Positions 21,502 to 27,540 of a DNA stretch of 47,923 bases are shown here, piece after piece. The stretch covers positions 1 through 47,923 of the IMG/VR virus record IMGVR_UViG_3300045120_000547. One strand, 5' to 3'. The stretch comes from a virus. Position 1 is the stretch's first letter; every line of letters starts with the position of its first letter. The notes under the pieces were generated by a model. It saw only the letters and a program-made list of their open reading frames with translations. It made no database searches and had not been told where the DNA came from. The translations under genes and the position numbers were made by a program.

Positions 21502-21684
21502 TTAATTAAGCCGCCCAAACTGTTTGTGATAATATCGCCACCGTTCCCCTTCGTCATTAATGAATAAATCCGGAGCACAACAAGAGAAATCCGGGGCACA
21601 CTCATCGTTGATGGGTTCATGATAGACGTTGCCCCGGGCCCATTCTAAAGCCTGAAGGCGCGCCCTCTCATAATATTCTTTCAT
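21502..21684 (-). CDS. 60-residue small protein
   Basis: It is preceded by GAAGGAGTTGAATACCGC. The helical start MKEYYERARLQALEWARG is followed by a Cys-containing middle (DECAPDFSCCAPDLF) and an aromatic end (RWRYYHKQFG). It ends in the A-rich element of P7. Function unknown. Confidence 0.6.
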   Translation of the reverse strand: MKEYYERARLQALEWARGNVYHEPINDECAPDFSCCAPDLFINDEGERWRYYHKQFGRLN

Positions 21685-21691
21685 GCGGTAT

Positions 21692-21937
21692 TCAACTCCT
21701 TCGGAGATATTCGGGGATCATCCCCAGTTCATTCATATTCTTATCCTCCTCATACTCTGCTTTCTCTTGCAGGAGCCGCATCAGGTCGGCAATGGCTTCC
21801 TCTTCCGTTGCCCCGTAGCCGATATCATGGCGGTTGGAGCTATCTTCCGCCCCGTCATAGGTGTCGTCATCAAGAGCCGACCACTTAAGTGAATCGTGAA
21901 TGGCAAAATGATCACTACGGGCAGTGCGAATTTTCAT
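21692..21937 (-). CDS. 81-residue acidic small protein
   Basis: GGGGGAGTAAGGAAT precedes the ATG. It contains a polar middle (DDDTYDGAEDSSNRHDIGYG) and an acidic helix (EEEAIADLMRLLQEKAEYEE). GYGATEEEAIADLM resembles the short helix motif of many small phage proteins. It is read from P8. Function unknown. Confidence 0.62.
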   Translation of the reverse strand: MKIRTARSDHFAIHDSLKWSALDDDTYDGAEDSSNRHDIGYGATEEEAIADLMRLLQEKAEYEEDKNMNELGMIPEYLRRS

Positions 21938-21942
21938 ATTCC

Positions 21943-22185
21943 TTACTCCCCCTTGTCGGAAAGGCGAACGAATCGATCATCTTCGCCCTCTTTCAGTGAG
22001 AAAGAGATCGACGCTCCGGGACCAAACTGGCGATAGCCACAGACAAACAGCTTACCATGGATGTCATTCTGCTTGACGTGGACGCTGGTCACAACGGTCG
22101 GCTCTCCGTAACGGCCATCAATGCCCTGCTGGACCAGGGTCCGGCCAACCTGAATTGAATCAATCTGGGTGCGGGAGTAGATCAT
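21943..22185 (-). CDS. 80-residue small beta-rich protein
   Basis: First gene after P8, with AGAAAGGAGACAGTTT-ATG. The sequence alternates short strands and Gly turns (IQVGRTLVQQGIDGRYGEPT, VVTSVHVKQND, KLFVCGYRQFGPG), suggesting a small barrel. Function unknown. Confidence 0.65.
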   Translation of the reverse strand: MIYSRTQIDSIQVGRTLVQQGIDGRYGEPTVVTSVHVKQNDIHGKLFVCGYRQFGPGASISFSLKEGEDDRFVRLSDKGE

Positions 22186-22220
22186 AAACTGTCTCCTTTC
22201 TGTTGCCGTCCGATTTCCGT

Positions 22221-22249
22221 ATACTAAAGGAATCGGGATAAGATGTCAA
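22221..22249 (-). promoter_or_regulatory. Early-type promoter P8 (TTGACA-17-TAGTAT)
   Basis: -35 TTGACA (22244-22249), -10 TAGTAT (22221-22226). Its spacer sequence is nearly the same as that of P9, including the CTTATCCCGATTCC tract. It drives 22185 to 21502. Confidence 0.78.
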
Positions 22250-22266
22250 ATGCTAAAATGTTATTT

Positions 22267-22431
22267 TTAAATAATTCCCCTGTCATAAAAGTTTTCTTTG
22301 TAGAAACGGGCGCGCGCCGCATCCGGGACCTCTCCCAGGGTCCAACAATATTCAATGAAGGCCCGGAGAAGATGGGCATCCCAATCCTTAAAGATGTCCA
22401 TCGACATGTTATCGAAAATCTTCTTTTCCAT
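22267..22431 (-). CDS. 54-residue small helical protein
   Basis: Starting at 22431, two bases after the stop of the 39-residue gene, it encodes MEKKIFDNMSMDIFKDW... with helices DAHLLRAFIEYCWTLGEV and DAARARFYKENFYD. It has the look of a small globular or helix-turn-helix domain. The ribosome-binding site is GTGGAG within the upstream gene. Function unknown. Confidence 0.62.
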   Translation of the reverse strand: MEKKIFDNMSMDIFKDWDAHLLRAFIEYCWTLGEVPDAARARFYKENFYDRGII

Positions 22432-22433
22432 GA

Positions 22434-22553
22434 TCAGAACTCCACCCAGTGGTCAGACGACCAGCACCACACGCCCCAGGTACCATCCCGATGCTGCTTT
22501 GCGGCATAATCCCGGTCCCACGCTGCCAACTTCTGCGCCTGTGCCTTCGTCAT
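22434..22553 (-). CDS. 39-residue small protein
   Basis: First gene after P9 (AGAGGAGATACGAAC-ATG). It is basic and Trp-rich: MTKAQAQKLAAWDRDYAAKQ, then TWGVWCWSSDHWVEF. The promoter-to-start spacing equals that of the other cassettes, supporting it as a real gene despite its size. Function unknown. Confidence 0.62.
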   Translation of the reverse strand: MTKAQAQKLAAWDRDYAAKQHRDGTWGVWCWSSDHWVEF

Positions 22554-22584
22554 GTTCGTATCTCCTCTTGTTTCCATATTCAGG

Positions 22585-22613
22585 ATACTAAAGGAATCGG
22601 GATAAGATGTCAA
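22585..22613 (-). promoter_or_regulatory. Early-type promoter P9 (TTGACA-17-TAGTAT)
   Basis: -35 TTGACA (22608-22613), -10 TAGTAT (22585-22590), AAAATAAAAC upstream, leader ATATGGAAACAAGAGGAG. The TGA stop of the gene ending at 22610 lies in the -35. It drives 22553 and 22431. Confidence 0.8.
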
Positions 22614-22777
22614 GTTTTATTTTCATTAAATGGGGTTGTGGCCAGCATTATGCCAAGAAGCGTATTGGCTAGCTCCCGCTGTTCGTCCCGGTTCAGAACC
22701 CGGTCCACGTCATAAAGTCGGGCCAAAACAAATTTCAGCCTCTTCCAGCCCTCAATCTCCATGCGGACGCCTTTCAT
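22610..22777 (-). CDS. 55-residue small helical protein
   Basis: The ATG at 22777 overlaps the previous stop (ATGA) and follows GGGGAGAGTGGCC. The product is helical throughout (MEIEGWKRLKFVLARLYDVD, DEQRELANTLLGIML). It is the last gene of the P10 unit, and its TGA is part of the P9 -35 box. Function unknown. Confidence 0.62.
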   Translation of the reverse strand: MKGVRMEIEGWKRLKFVLARLYDVDRVLNRDEQRELANTLLGIMLATTPFNENKT

Positions 22778-22962
22778 GGCCACTCTCCCCTGATCATGGC
22801 AAACCTGTTCTGCCAGATATTATCGATCTTTTGATGCTCCAAATAGGAGTCCCACAATTCCGGAGAGATTTCAAAGATATCTACCGTCCTACCGGCCGTT
22901 GTTATTTGGCTATAGTCTATAGCCTCATACCGGCCATCCACATAGCTAATCCAGACTTTCAT
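22774..22962 (-). CDS. 62-residue small protein
   Basis: ATGGAGAAGAACA-ATG, with ATGA overlap to the upstream stop. MKVWISYVDGRYEAIDYSQI is beta-like, followed by a Glu/Asp-rich helix (ELWDSYLEHQKIDNIWQ). Function unknown. Confidence 0.62.
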   Translation of the reverse strand: MKVWISYVDGRYEAIDYSQITTAGRTVDIFEISPELWDSYLEHQKIDNIWQNRFAMIRGEWP

Positions 22963-23159
22963 TGTTCTTCTCCATATTTGTCAAAAAACGCGACAATGTT
23001 TAGGTTTTCCTGATTATCATAACATGTCGTTACCTGACCGGCATAGCCGTCGTGTTCCTGGAAATATATAAGTAACTCCCGGGCCATGGCTTCGGAGTAA
23101 CATGGAATGTTAATGAGGTAATTTTTGATCATCGTGCAGATTTCAAAGCGATGCAGCAT
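22959..23159 (-). CDS. 66-residue small protein
   Basis: The start at 23159 follows CGGAGAGTTAAA, which also contains the stop of the upstream gene. Longer in-frame upstream sequence overlaps that gene. The protein MLHRFEICTMIKNYLINIPC... continues with a helix (SEAMARELLIYFQEHDG) and two strands. Function unknown. Confidence 0.6.
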   Translation of the reverse strand: MLHRFEICTMIKNYLINIPCYSEAMARELLIYFQEHDGYAGQVTTCYDNQENLNIVAFFDKYGEEQ

Positions 23160-23160
23160 T

Positions 23161-23319
23161 TTAACTCTCCGATGATATTTTGATTCGCTTAGCGGAGCGA
23201 AGCAGGGTCCGAAGGGCCTCAATCCCGGCCGGATCAGGCTTAGGAAAACAATCCACAGCCTTCTCAATTACCAGAATTTGCCAGTCACTTAGCTCAATCC
23301 AGAGGTTGGTCTTTGCCAT
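23161..23319 (-). CDS. 52-residue small helical protein
   Basis: AAAGGACTCCGAAC-ATG. MAKTNLWIELSDWQILVIEK is followed by FPKPDPAGIEALRTLLRSAK, two helices with a Pro-rich turn. It overlaps the end of the upstream 70-residue gene, and its TAA precedes the next ATG by 1 bp. Function unknown. Confidence 0.62.
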   Translation of the reverse strand: MAKTNLWIELSDWQILVIEKAVDCFPKPDPAGIEALRTLLRSAKRIKISSES

Positions 23320-23506
23320 GTTCGGAGTCCTTTCTTTGGTGCCATTTCACTAGCTCTTTAAGTCGCCATATTTCTCTTTCAAGAATTTCTATATTATCGT
23401 GGAGACACAACCAATCAGTCTTTAAGTCTGACTTTTGATCAATATTAGACTGGAGTTGAATGATATTGGACATTACTCCCTGGAGTAACTTATAATATTG
23501 TTCCAT
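23294..23506 (-). CDS. 70-residue coiled-coil-like protein
   Basis: GAAGGAGTAGGGAAC-ATG. The sequence is nearly all helical with heptad-like hydrophobics (KLLQGVMSNIIQLQSNIDQK, EILEREIWRLKELVKW), so it probably forms a helical hairpin or dimer. Function unknown. Confidence 0.62.
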   Translation of the reverse strand: MEQYYKLLQGVMSNIIQLQSNIDQKSDLKTDWLCLHDNIEILEREIWRLKELVKWHQRKDSEHGKDQPLD

Positions 23507-23553
23507 GTTCCCTACTCCTTCGGTTGTGCTCTGCTATGCGCAACAGTGGTGTC

Positions 23554-23775
23554 CTATTCGACTGAGCAGTCTACCACACTACGGACCAGCTTATCCCCAG
23601 CGTCGGGCCTATTTTCCCGATATTTGCGTACAAGCGCCTCTTTTGGGCCGGATTGTTCCGCCGCATAGCTCTTTAGCTCTCTACTCCTCTACTTCCACGG
23701 ATAAGGACACTGAGTGGTCCGATCTGACCGCAACCAAGCCTTATACTCTTCACTATAACCTTTTGCGATGCTCAT
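23554..23775 (-). pseudogene. Small gene interrupted by an in-frame TAG (or readthrough)
   Basis: First frame after P10 (GATGGAGCCCGGAC-ATG). It encodes 28 residues (MSIAKGYSEEYKAWLRSD..., ending TTQCPYPWK), then TAG at 23689-23691. The same frame continues without any start codon for 45 plausible codons (RSRELKSYAAEQSGPKEALV...) to a second TAG at 23554. Protein-like sequence on both sides suggests a recent nonsense change or amber readthrough. The 28-residue part alone could also be functional; its CPYP motif recalls small ribosome-binding proteins, but only faintly. Confidence 0.5.
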
Positions 23776-23811
23776 GTCCGGGCTCCATCTCTCTGCGTTT
23801 CCGATTTCCAG

Positions 23812-23840
23812 ATAATGCCATTTTTCTTTTAGATTGTCAA
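23812..23840 (-). promoter_or_regulatory. Early-type promoter P10 (TTGACA-17-CATTAT)
   Basis: -35 TTGACA (23835-23840), -10 CATTAT (23812-23817), AAAATAACAT upstream, leader CTGGAAATCGGAAACG. It drives the run 23775 to 22610. Confidence 0.8.
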
Positions 23841-23849
23841 ATGTTATTT

Positions 23850-24062
23850 TTATCGAACCATCACGTACGTGTCGTCCCCGGTAGCAATCATGTACATTTT
23901 CTTATAACCCGGGGCAATTGCGAAAAACTTGCCCCGCCACTCTTTCACCCCTGTTGGATAAGTTACTTCCTTTGGAATCTCAATCCAATAGGCGATTTTG
24001 GCTGTTGGGTTAGCTTTAAGGAACGCCTTGGTCGCTTTATCCGCGAACTGCTTCCTGGTCAT
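23850..24062 (-). CDS. 70-residue small basic protein
   Basis: The start at 24062 follows CCGGAGGATATC; the longer frame upstream overlaps the preceding gene. Helix MTRKQFADKATKAFLKANPT is followed by strands (KIAYWIEIPKEV, KFFAIAPGYKKMYMIAT). Basic residues dominate. Function unknown. Confidence 0.63.
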   Translation of the reverse strand: MTRKQFADKATKAFLKANPTAKIAYWIEIPKEVTYPTGVKEWRGKFFAIAPGYKKMYMIATGDDTYVMVR

Positions 24063-24087
24063 GATATCCTCCGGTTCCCTACTCCCC

Positions 24088-24294
24088 TCAACCCCCACAG
24101 TTACTATTATCCCAACCGTCACAGATGATTGTTGCTCCCCGGGTTAACTTGCCGTTCTGAGAACCGGGGCAGGAGCATGATGCCCGAAGCCAACCATTCA
24201 GATTACCTCCGACCGTAACGATCCCCCGGTGTGCCTTGCCTCTGTTGCGGAAAGTGACTTGCTTGAGGGTTTCGGTCTGGGTCTGGTCGGTCAT
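24088..24294 (-). CDS. 68-residue small Cys-containing protein
   Basis: First gene after P11, starting at 24294 (GATGGAGCGACGAAC-ATG). The N-terminus is Thr/Gln-rich; the C-terminal half is Gly/Cys-rich (SCSCPGSQNGKL, ICDGWDNSNC), compatible with metal binding or disulfides. Function unknown. Confidence 0.62.
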   Translation of the reverse strand: MTDQTQTETLKQVTFRNRGKAHRGIVTVGGNLNGWLRASCSCPGSQNGKLTRGATIICDGWDNSNCGG

Positions 24295-24328
24295 GTTCGT
24301 CGCTCCATCTCTTGTTTCCATATCCAGG

Positions 24329-24357
24329 ATTATGCCATTTCCTCTTTAAGATGTCAA
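24329..24357 (-). promoter_or_regulatory. Early-type promoter P11 (TTGACA-17-CATAAT)
   Basis: -35 TTGACA (24352-24357), -10 CATAAT (24329-24334), AAAATAACAT upstream, leader ATATGGAAACAAGAG as in P9. It drives 24294 and 24062. Confidence 0.8.
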
Positions 24358-24372
24358 ATGTTATTTTAGAAT

Positions 24373-24609
24373 TTAGTCTGTTTCTCCCAAAAGAAACTTG
24401 GCGGCCGAAATAGCGGCGGCTCTGGTTTGATAACAATGTCCGACCTTGACTGTCGCCCCGGTCAGCTTATCCCGGAACTTTAGATGCCATCCCGCTACCC
24501 AACTGTTATCACAGTCATAATCAACAGTTGATATAACTGAGATGTAATGCGGTCCCGACAGGGGCTCAAGTTTCCACCAACCCGCCGCCATCCTTGTCAC
24601 TTTGATCAT
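24373..24609 (-). CDS. 78-residue small protein
   Basis: GGGAGTAGGGAAC-ATG at 24609. MIKVTRMAAGWWKLEPLSGP is beta-like, then VDYDCDNSWVAGWHLKFRDK and a C-terminal helix (RAAAISAAKFLLGE). The strand-strand-helix order recurs in several neighbours. Function unknown. Confidence 0.63.
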   Translation of the reverse strand: MIKVTRMAAGWWKLEPLSGPHYISVISTVDYDCDNSWVAGWHLKFRDKLTGATVKVGHCYQTRAAAISAAKFLLGETD

Positions 24610-24622
24610 GTTCCCTACTCCC

Positions 24623-24865
24623 TTAGGCGGCCGAAGCATCTCTTCCAATCACAACCTTCCCGTTGATGGAAGAAAATACAACCGCATTGAAACGATTGGT
24701 ATCAACCACCATGATGTCCATCTTCTCTCCCCGGCTGTAGGGACGGTCGAAGTTCAGGGACGCCGCATAGTCATGGGCCGGGAGGTAGGAGTCAAATGCG
24801 GCATGGGCCCGGCCGTCAACCGTCACGATGTAGCCCAGACCCTTGATGTTGAACTTCTTGGCCAT
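24623..24865 (-). CDS. 80-residue small protein
   Basis: First gene after P12, starting at 24865 (AGGGAGGACACATC-ATG). The sequence MAKKFNIKGLGYIVTVDGRA continues with DSYLPAHDYAASLNF and ends FSSINGKVVIGRDASAA. Mixed alpha/beta. Its stop merges into the GGGAGTAGGGAAC initiation sequence of the next gene. Function unknown. Confidence 0.65.
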   Translation of the reverse strand: MAKKFNIKGLGYIVTVDGRAHAAFDSYLPAHDYAASLNFDRPYSRGEKMDIMVVDTNRFNAVVFSSINGKVVIGRDASAA

Positions 24866-24895
24866 GATGTGTCCTCCCTTGTTTCCGATTTTTAG

Positions 24896-24924
24896 ATTAT
24901 AATGGAATAGCATTTCGTTGTCAA
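24896..24924 (-). promoter_or_regulatory. Early-type promoter P12 (perfect TTGACA-17-TATAAT)
   Basis: -35 TTGACA (24919-24924) and -10 TATAAT (24896-24901) with 17 bp between: a perfect sigma-70 consensus. The leader has ATCGGAAACAAGGGAGG. It drives 24865 and 24609. It is the strongest-looking member of the family. Confidence 0.88.
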
Positions 24925-24950
24925 ATTAAAAATGCTATTTTTTATTCCCC

Positions 24951-25268
24951 TCAAAACGGAATTTCGTCGTCAGTGAGAACCGGACGAACAATCCGGGGAA
25001 GAGCAACCTTCGGGAACACTACGAAGTTGGTTTCGTAATCCTCATCCTTTTCAGCCCGATCCCGAAGCTTGTTGGCGTGATATTCAGCCACCCGCCGCGA
25101 ACCATGCAGGCTCAGGATCGAACGATGGGGATGGGGAAGGGTTGCGTCAGTGAAGGAGCAATAAGCGATGCCCTCAATGACGACCGCGAACAAACCGGCC
25201 GGAACATTCACCAGATGAGAGGTCTGTTCGGAGCGGGAGAGGTCATAGGCGGCCTGAAATTCGTTCAT
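24951..25268 (-). CDS. 105-residue small protein
   Basis: Sole gene between P13 and P12, starting after CAAGGAGAAAACAG. MNEFQAAYDLSRSEQTSHLV, a hydrophobic strand region (GLFAVVIEGIAYCSF), a basic helix (SRRVAEYHANKLRDRAEKDE) and an acidic end (DDEIPF). The last motif resembles DDIPF-type tails that bind partner proteins in single-stranded-DNA-binding proteins; that is only a resemblance. Function unknown. Confidence 0.65.
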   Translation of the reverse strand: MNEFQAAYDLSRSEQTSHLVNVPAGLFAVVIEGIAYCSFTDATLPHPHRSILSLHGSRRVAEYHANKLRDRAEKDEDYETNFVVFPKVALPRIVRPVLTDDEIPF

Positions 25269-25302
25269 CTGTTTTCTCCTTGGTTCTTGTTCCGATGTTT
25301 AG

Positions 25303-25331
25303 ATACTACAAGAACCGGGTTTAGATGTCAA
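25303..25331 (-). promoter_or_regulatory. Early-type promoter P13 (TTGACA-17-TAGTAT)
   Basis: -35 TTGACA (25326-25331), -10 TAGTAT (25303-25308), AAAATAAAAC upstream, leader ATCGGAACAAGAACC. It drives the 25268 gene. Confidence 0.78.
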
Positions 25332-25349
25332 GTTTTATTTTTAGATTTC

Positions 25350-25601
25350 TTACTTTTCGTTGGCATATTTTTGAGCGGCCTTAAAGGCTGCTTCCAGGGT
25401 CTTGTGATACGACCAGGGATCACCCTTGTGACCCACAAAGGACACCGCAAAGGGCTTCTTACGGGGTTTATAGACCCACCGGCTAGCCCAATTATGAGGA
25501 TCATACCAGATGACAAAACCATCCTTATTTTTATAAATGTACTTCCATGCCACCGTTTCGGTAGCTCCGGGCGTGCGATCAAGTATCCATATCGGTGTCA
25601 T
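25350..25601 (-). CDS. 83-residue small protein
   Basis: CGGGGGATATC-ATG. The protein is Trp/Tyr-rich (MTPIWILDRTPGATETVAWK, FVIWYDPHNWASRWVY) with a C-terminal helix (YHKTLEAAFKAAQKYANE). The frame at 25328-25582 in another register is a shadow. It is co-transcribed with 25848 from P14. Function unknown. Confidence 0.63.
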   Translation of the reverse strand: MTPIWILDRTPGATETVAWKYIYKNKDGFVIWYDPHNWASRWVYKPRKKPFAVSFVGHKGDPWSYHKTLEAAFKAAQKYANEK

Positions 25602-25632
25602 GATATCCCCCGGTTCCCTACTCCCTACTCCC

Positions 25633-25848
25633 TTAGGCGAAAGTCTTGAAGCCGTGGCGGGCCGCCGCCGTCATGTCGCCCTGAAAGTCGCCCAGGGATG
25701 CAGAGAAGATCGCCGTCCACCGACCGTCGCGATTGCGAACCACCATCGGGTTTGAGTCCGCCAGACCCATATTGTGCAACGCAACCATAAGGTTGGTCTC
25801 TGTGGCGTAGGACTTCGCGGTGTCGATGTTCATGAGGGCCAGGGCCAT
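25633..25848 (-). CDS. 71-residue small protein
   Basis: First gene after P14, starting at 25848 (ATGGAGATACGGAC-ATG). MALALMNIDTAKSYATETNL is helical, followed by RNRDGRWTAIFSASLGDF and AAARHGFKTFA. The stop runs into GGGAGTAGGGAGTAGGGAAC. Function unknown. Confidence 0.63.
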   Translation of the reverse strand: MALALMNIDTAKSYATETNLMVALHNMGLADSNPMVVRNRDGRWTAIFSASLGDFQGDMTAAARHGFKTFA

Positions 25849-25882
25849 GTCCGTATCTCCATGTCTGTGTTCCGATTTCCAG

Positions 25883-25911
25883 AGTATACAGAATAGCATT
25901 ATTAATGTCAA
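25883..25911 (-). promoter_or_regulatory. Early-type promoter P14 (TTGACA-17-TATACT)
   Basis: -35 TTGACA (25906-25911), -10 TATACT (25883-25888), AAAATAAGAT upstream, leader CTGGAAATCGGAACAC. It drives 25848 and 25601. Confidence 0.8.
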
Positions 25912-25919
25912 ATCTTATT

Positions 25920-26243
25920 TTAAAGATTCTTCTCTTCCGGCCAGACGAAAGTTTCGTTTTCATCATCCCATTCCATACCGACCGGGACCAGCCAGCAATC
26001 CCCATCTTGATGAATGCGATATTTCACTCCTATGTTATCGGTAATGACTGCATCGGCGGTGACACAATCCCAGGCATCCCAATAAAGCTCTTCCTCCGGA
26101 CCAGCTTCCAGGAGCTTCCAATCTTCATCACTGACACCGGTTACCTGCGTTGCCCGATCAGAGAAGCTTCGGGCAAAGTCCCGGGGAATATACTGGCCCC
26201 GGGCATCGGAAAGCCAAAGGATCATTTTGGGTTTGTTGGTCAC
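25920..26243 (-). CDS. 107-residue acidic protein (GTG start)
   Basis: It begins with GTG at 26243, supported by AAAGGAATAATCCG and by a GTGA overlap with the upstream stop. The protein is acidic with many Trp residues (MILWLSDARGQYIPRDFARS, SDEDWKLLEAGPEEELYWDA, DDENETFVWPEEKNL). Net charge suggests a DNA-mimic or protein-inhibitor type, but there is no family match. Last gene of the P15 unit. Confidence 0.65.
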   Translation of the reverse strand: MTNKPKMILWLSDARGQYIPRDFARSFSDRATQVTGVSDEDWKLLEAGPEEELYWDAWDCVTADAVITDNIGVKYRIHQDGDCWLVPVGMEWDDENETFVWPEEKNL

Positions 26244-26401
26244 CGGATTATTCCTTTCTTTGCCTGATGGATGATGATGTCGTTGATTGCGTTGAGGATT
26301 CGCTTGTGGGCGGCGTCGGTGTGACCATTATAGCCCGCATCGTCTTCCGCCGATTCAAGCTGAGCGATCAGGAGCTTAAGCTTTTCATCAACCGGGGTCA
26401 T
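26240..26401 (-). CDS. 53-residue helical small protein
   Basis: The ATG at 26401 overlaps the upstream stop (ATGA), with AAGGAGATACGGAC before it. Two helices: VDEKLKLLIAQLESAEDDA and AHKRILNAINDIIIHQAK. It probably forms a helical hairpin. Function unknown. Confidence 0.65.
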   Translation of the reverse strand: MTPVDEKLKLLIAQLESAEDDAGYNGHTDAAHKRILNAINDIIIHQAKKGIIR

Positions 26402-26583
26402 GTCCGTATCTCCTTGGGTTTGTTTGCTGTTTGGGCCTGGGGTATTGCTTCACCCGTCGCTAACTTGAGTTCGGCGGCACTAATTGAAATTGGCAGCCAG
26501 CGATGGGCTAAGCCCCAGTAATGGGCGCGGCGTTTGCCGTTTTTATCAACCGTAAACCGAATGGTGATTGTGCGGTGGGTCAT
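26398..26583 (-). CDS. 61-residue small basic protein
   Basis: First gene after P15, starting at 26583 (AGAGGAGATATGGAC-ATG); two earlier in-frame ATGs overlap or crowd the ribosome-binding site. MTHRTITIRFTVDKNGKRRA is a basic strand region, followed by LAHRWLPISISAAELKLATG. Function unknown. Confidence 0.63.
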   Translation of the reverse strand: MTHRTITIRFTVDKNGKRRAHYWGLAHRWLPISISAAELKLATGEAIPQAQTANKPKEIRT

Positions 26584-26611
26584 GTCCATATCTCCTCTGT
26601 TCAACAACCAG

Positions 26612-26640
26612 ATAATGCCATTTTTCTTTTAGATTGTCAA
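26612..26640 (-). promoter_or_regulatory. Early-type promoter P15 (TTGACA-17-CATTAT)
   Basis: -35 TTGACA (26635-26640), -10 CATTAT (26612-26617), AAAATAGCAG upstream; the leader lacks the full GGAAAC. It drives 26583, 26401 and 26243, and is divergent from the late box at 26656. Confidence 0.78.
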
Positions 26641-26655
26641 CTGCTATTTTAAAGA

Positions 26656-26662
26656 ATAAATA
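26656..26662 (+). promoter_or_regulatory. Late promoter box for the gp5-gp25-gp6-gp7-gp8 unit
   Basis: AATAAATACTTTC lies 32 bp before the start at 26695. Unlike the leaderless-type boxes, it leaves room for a ribosome-binding site (AGGGAATTGA-ATG). Confidence 0.65.
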
Positions 26663-26694
26663 CTTTCATAGAAATCAATAACCTAGGGAATTGA

Positions 26695-27540
26695 ATGACT
26701 GAGAATTACGTCAATGAGTTCGGGGAACCACAACTCCCCGGCAAAATTACCAATAAAAATAAGAAACGGGCCTATGCCAAACAGGATAACTCAACGGCGG
26801 AAGCCAATAATTATGTAGACAAGAATCATGACCCCCACAATTACACAACCCGCTTCCCGGATGGCTCTCAAATCACCCATGCCTGGGGTAAAAACCCTAG
26901 AGCTACGTTCCAACATTCCTCCGGAACCCAAATTCATATCTACCCGGACGGGACCCTTCATATTATCGGGGCCGGAAATCATAATGAATATCACAAGGGG
27001 GGCTCTACAACCACTGTGGATGGCCACGTAGACTCAAAGGGCGGAGGCCACACAAGAAATAACTATGCCGGGGGCTTCTATCAGGACGTAGCGGGCGATC
27101 ATGCGTCTCACGTCGCGGGCTCTTCCGCTCATCATGTCGCGGGTGATCATAATGTCAATGTCTCCGGTAACCATACGATAAGAGGCAATAAACGTCTGGT
27201 GATGGGAACGCAGGACGACGGCGGCAAAATGGCAATGTCAATTGACATGAACTCCGGACGCATTCAAATTAAAGGAAAAGGTGATGTTGAATTATCATCT
27301 TCGGAGGGAAATTTCAAAATTAAAGGAAAAAGTGTGTCTATTCACGGGGATTCTATCGCCTTGAATGGTTCGGATAAGATTTCCTTCTCTTCCGGGGGAT
27401 CAATCAATACGGCGGCAAGTGCCTATAAAGTCGCCCCGGCTCCTACCACTGAGACCTCTATACCGGCCGAAAAAGGTATTCATGATGACATTGCGTCCGC
27501 CAAGAATTCCTTCAATTATTCCAACACCTTGGACACCTAA
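26695..27540 (+). CDS. 5: gp5 beta-helix spike protein (split gp5, C-terminal part)
   Basis: The 281-residue protein has a polar start and then a run of short beta repeats rich in Gly, His and Asp: TRFPDGSQITHAWG, GTQIHIYPDGTLHIIG, DHNVNVSGNHTIRG, then GDVELSSSEGNFKIKGKSVS and SIALNGSDKISFSSGG. This is the triple-stranded beta-helix pattern of the gp5 C-terminus, the membrane-piercing needle. It lacks the OB and lysozyme domains, and the OB domain is at 18784. The TAA overlaps the gp25 ATG. Confidence 0.8.
   Translation: MTENYVNEFGEPQLPGKITNKNKKRAYAKQDNSTAEANNYVDKNHDPHNYTTRFPDGSQITHAWGKNPRATFQHSSGTQIHIYPDGTLHIIGAGNHNEYHKGGSTTTVDGHVDSKGGGHTRNNYAGGFYQDVAGDHASHVAGSSAHHVAGDHNVNVSGNHTIRGNKRLVMGTQDDGGKMAMSIDMNSGRIQIKGKGDVELSSSEGNFKIKGKSVSIHGDSIALNGSDKISFSSGGSINTAASAYKVAPAPTTETSIPAEKGIHDDIASAKNSFNYSNTLDT

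Noticed and set aside
23505-24128. 207-codon plus-strand frame
   Set aside because: It runs antisense to well-supported small genes and to promoter P10, has no ribosome-binding site, and its product is Pro/Ser/Cys-rich without domain-like pattern.
25328-25582. 84-codon minus frame
   Set aside because: Overlaps the better supported gene at 25350-25601 in another register and lacks a ribosome-binding site.
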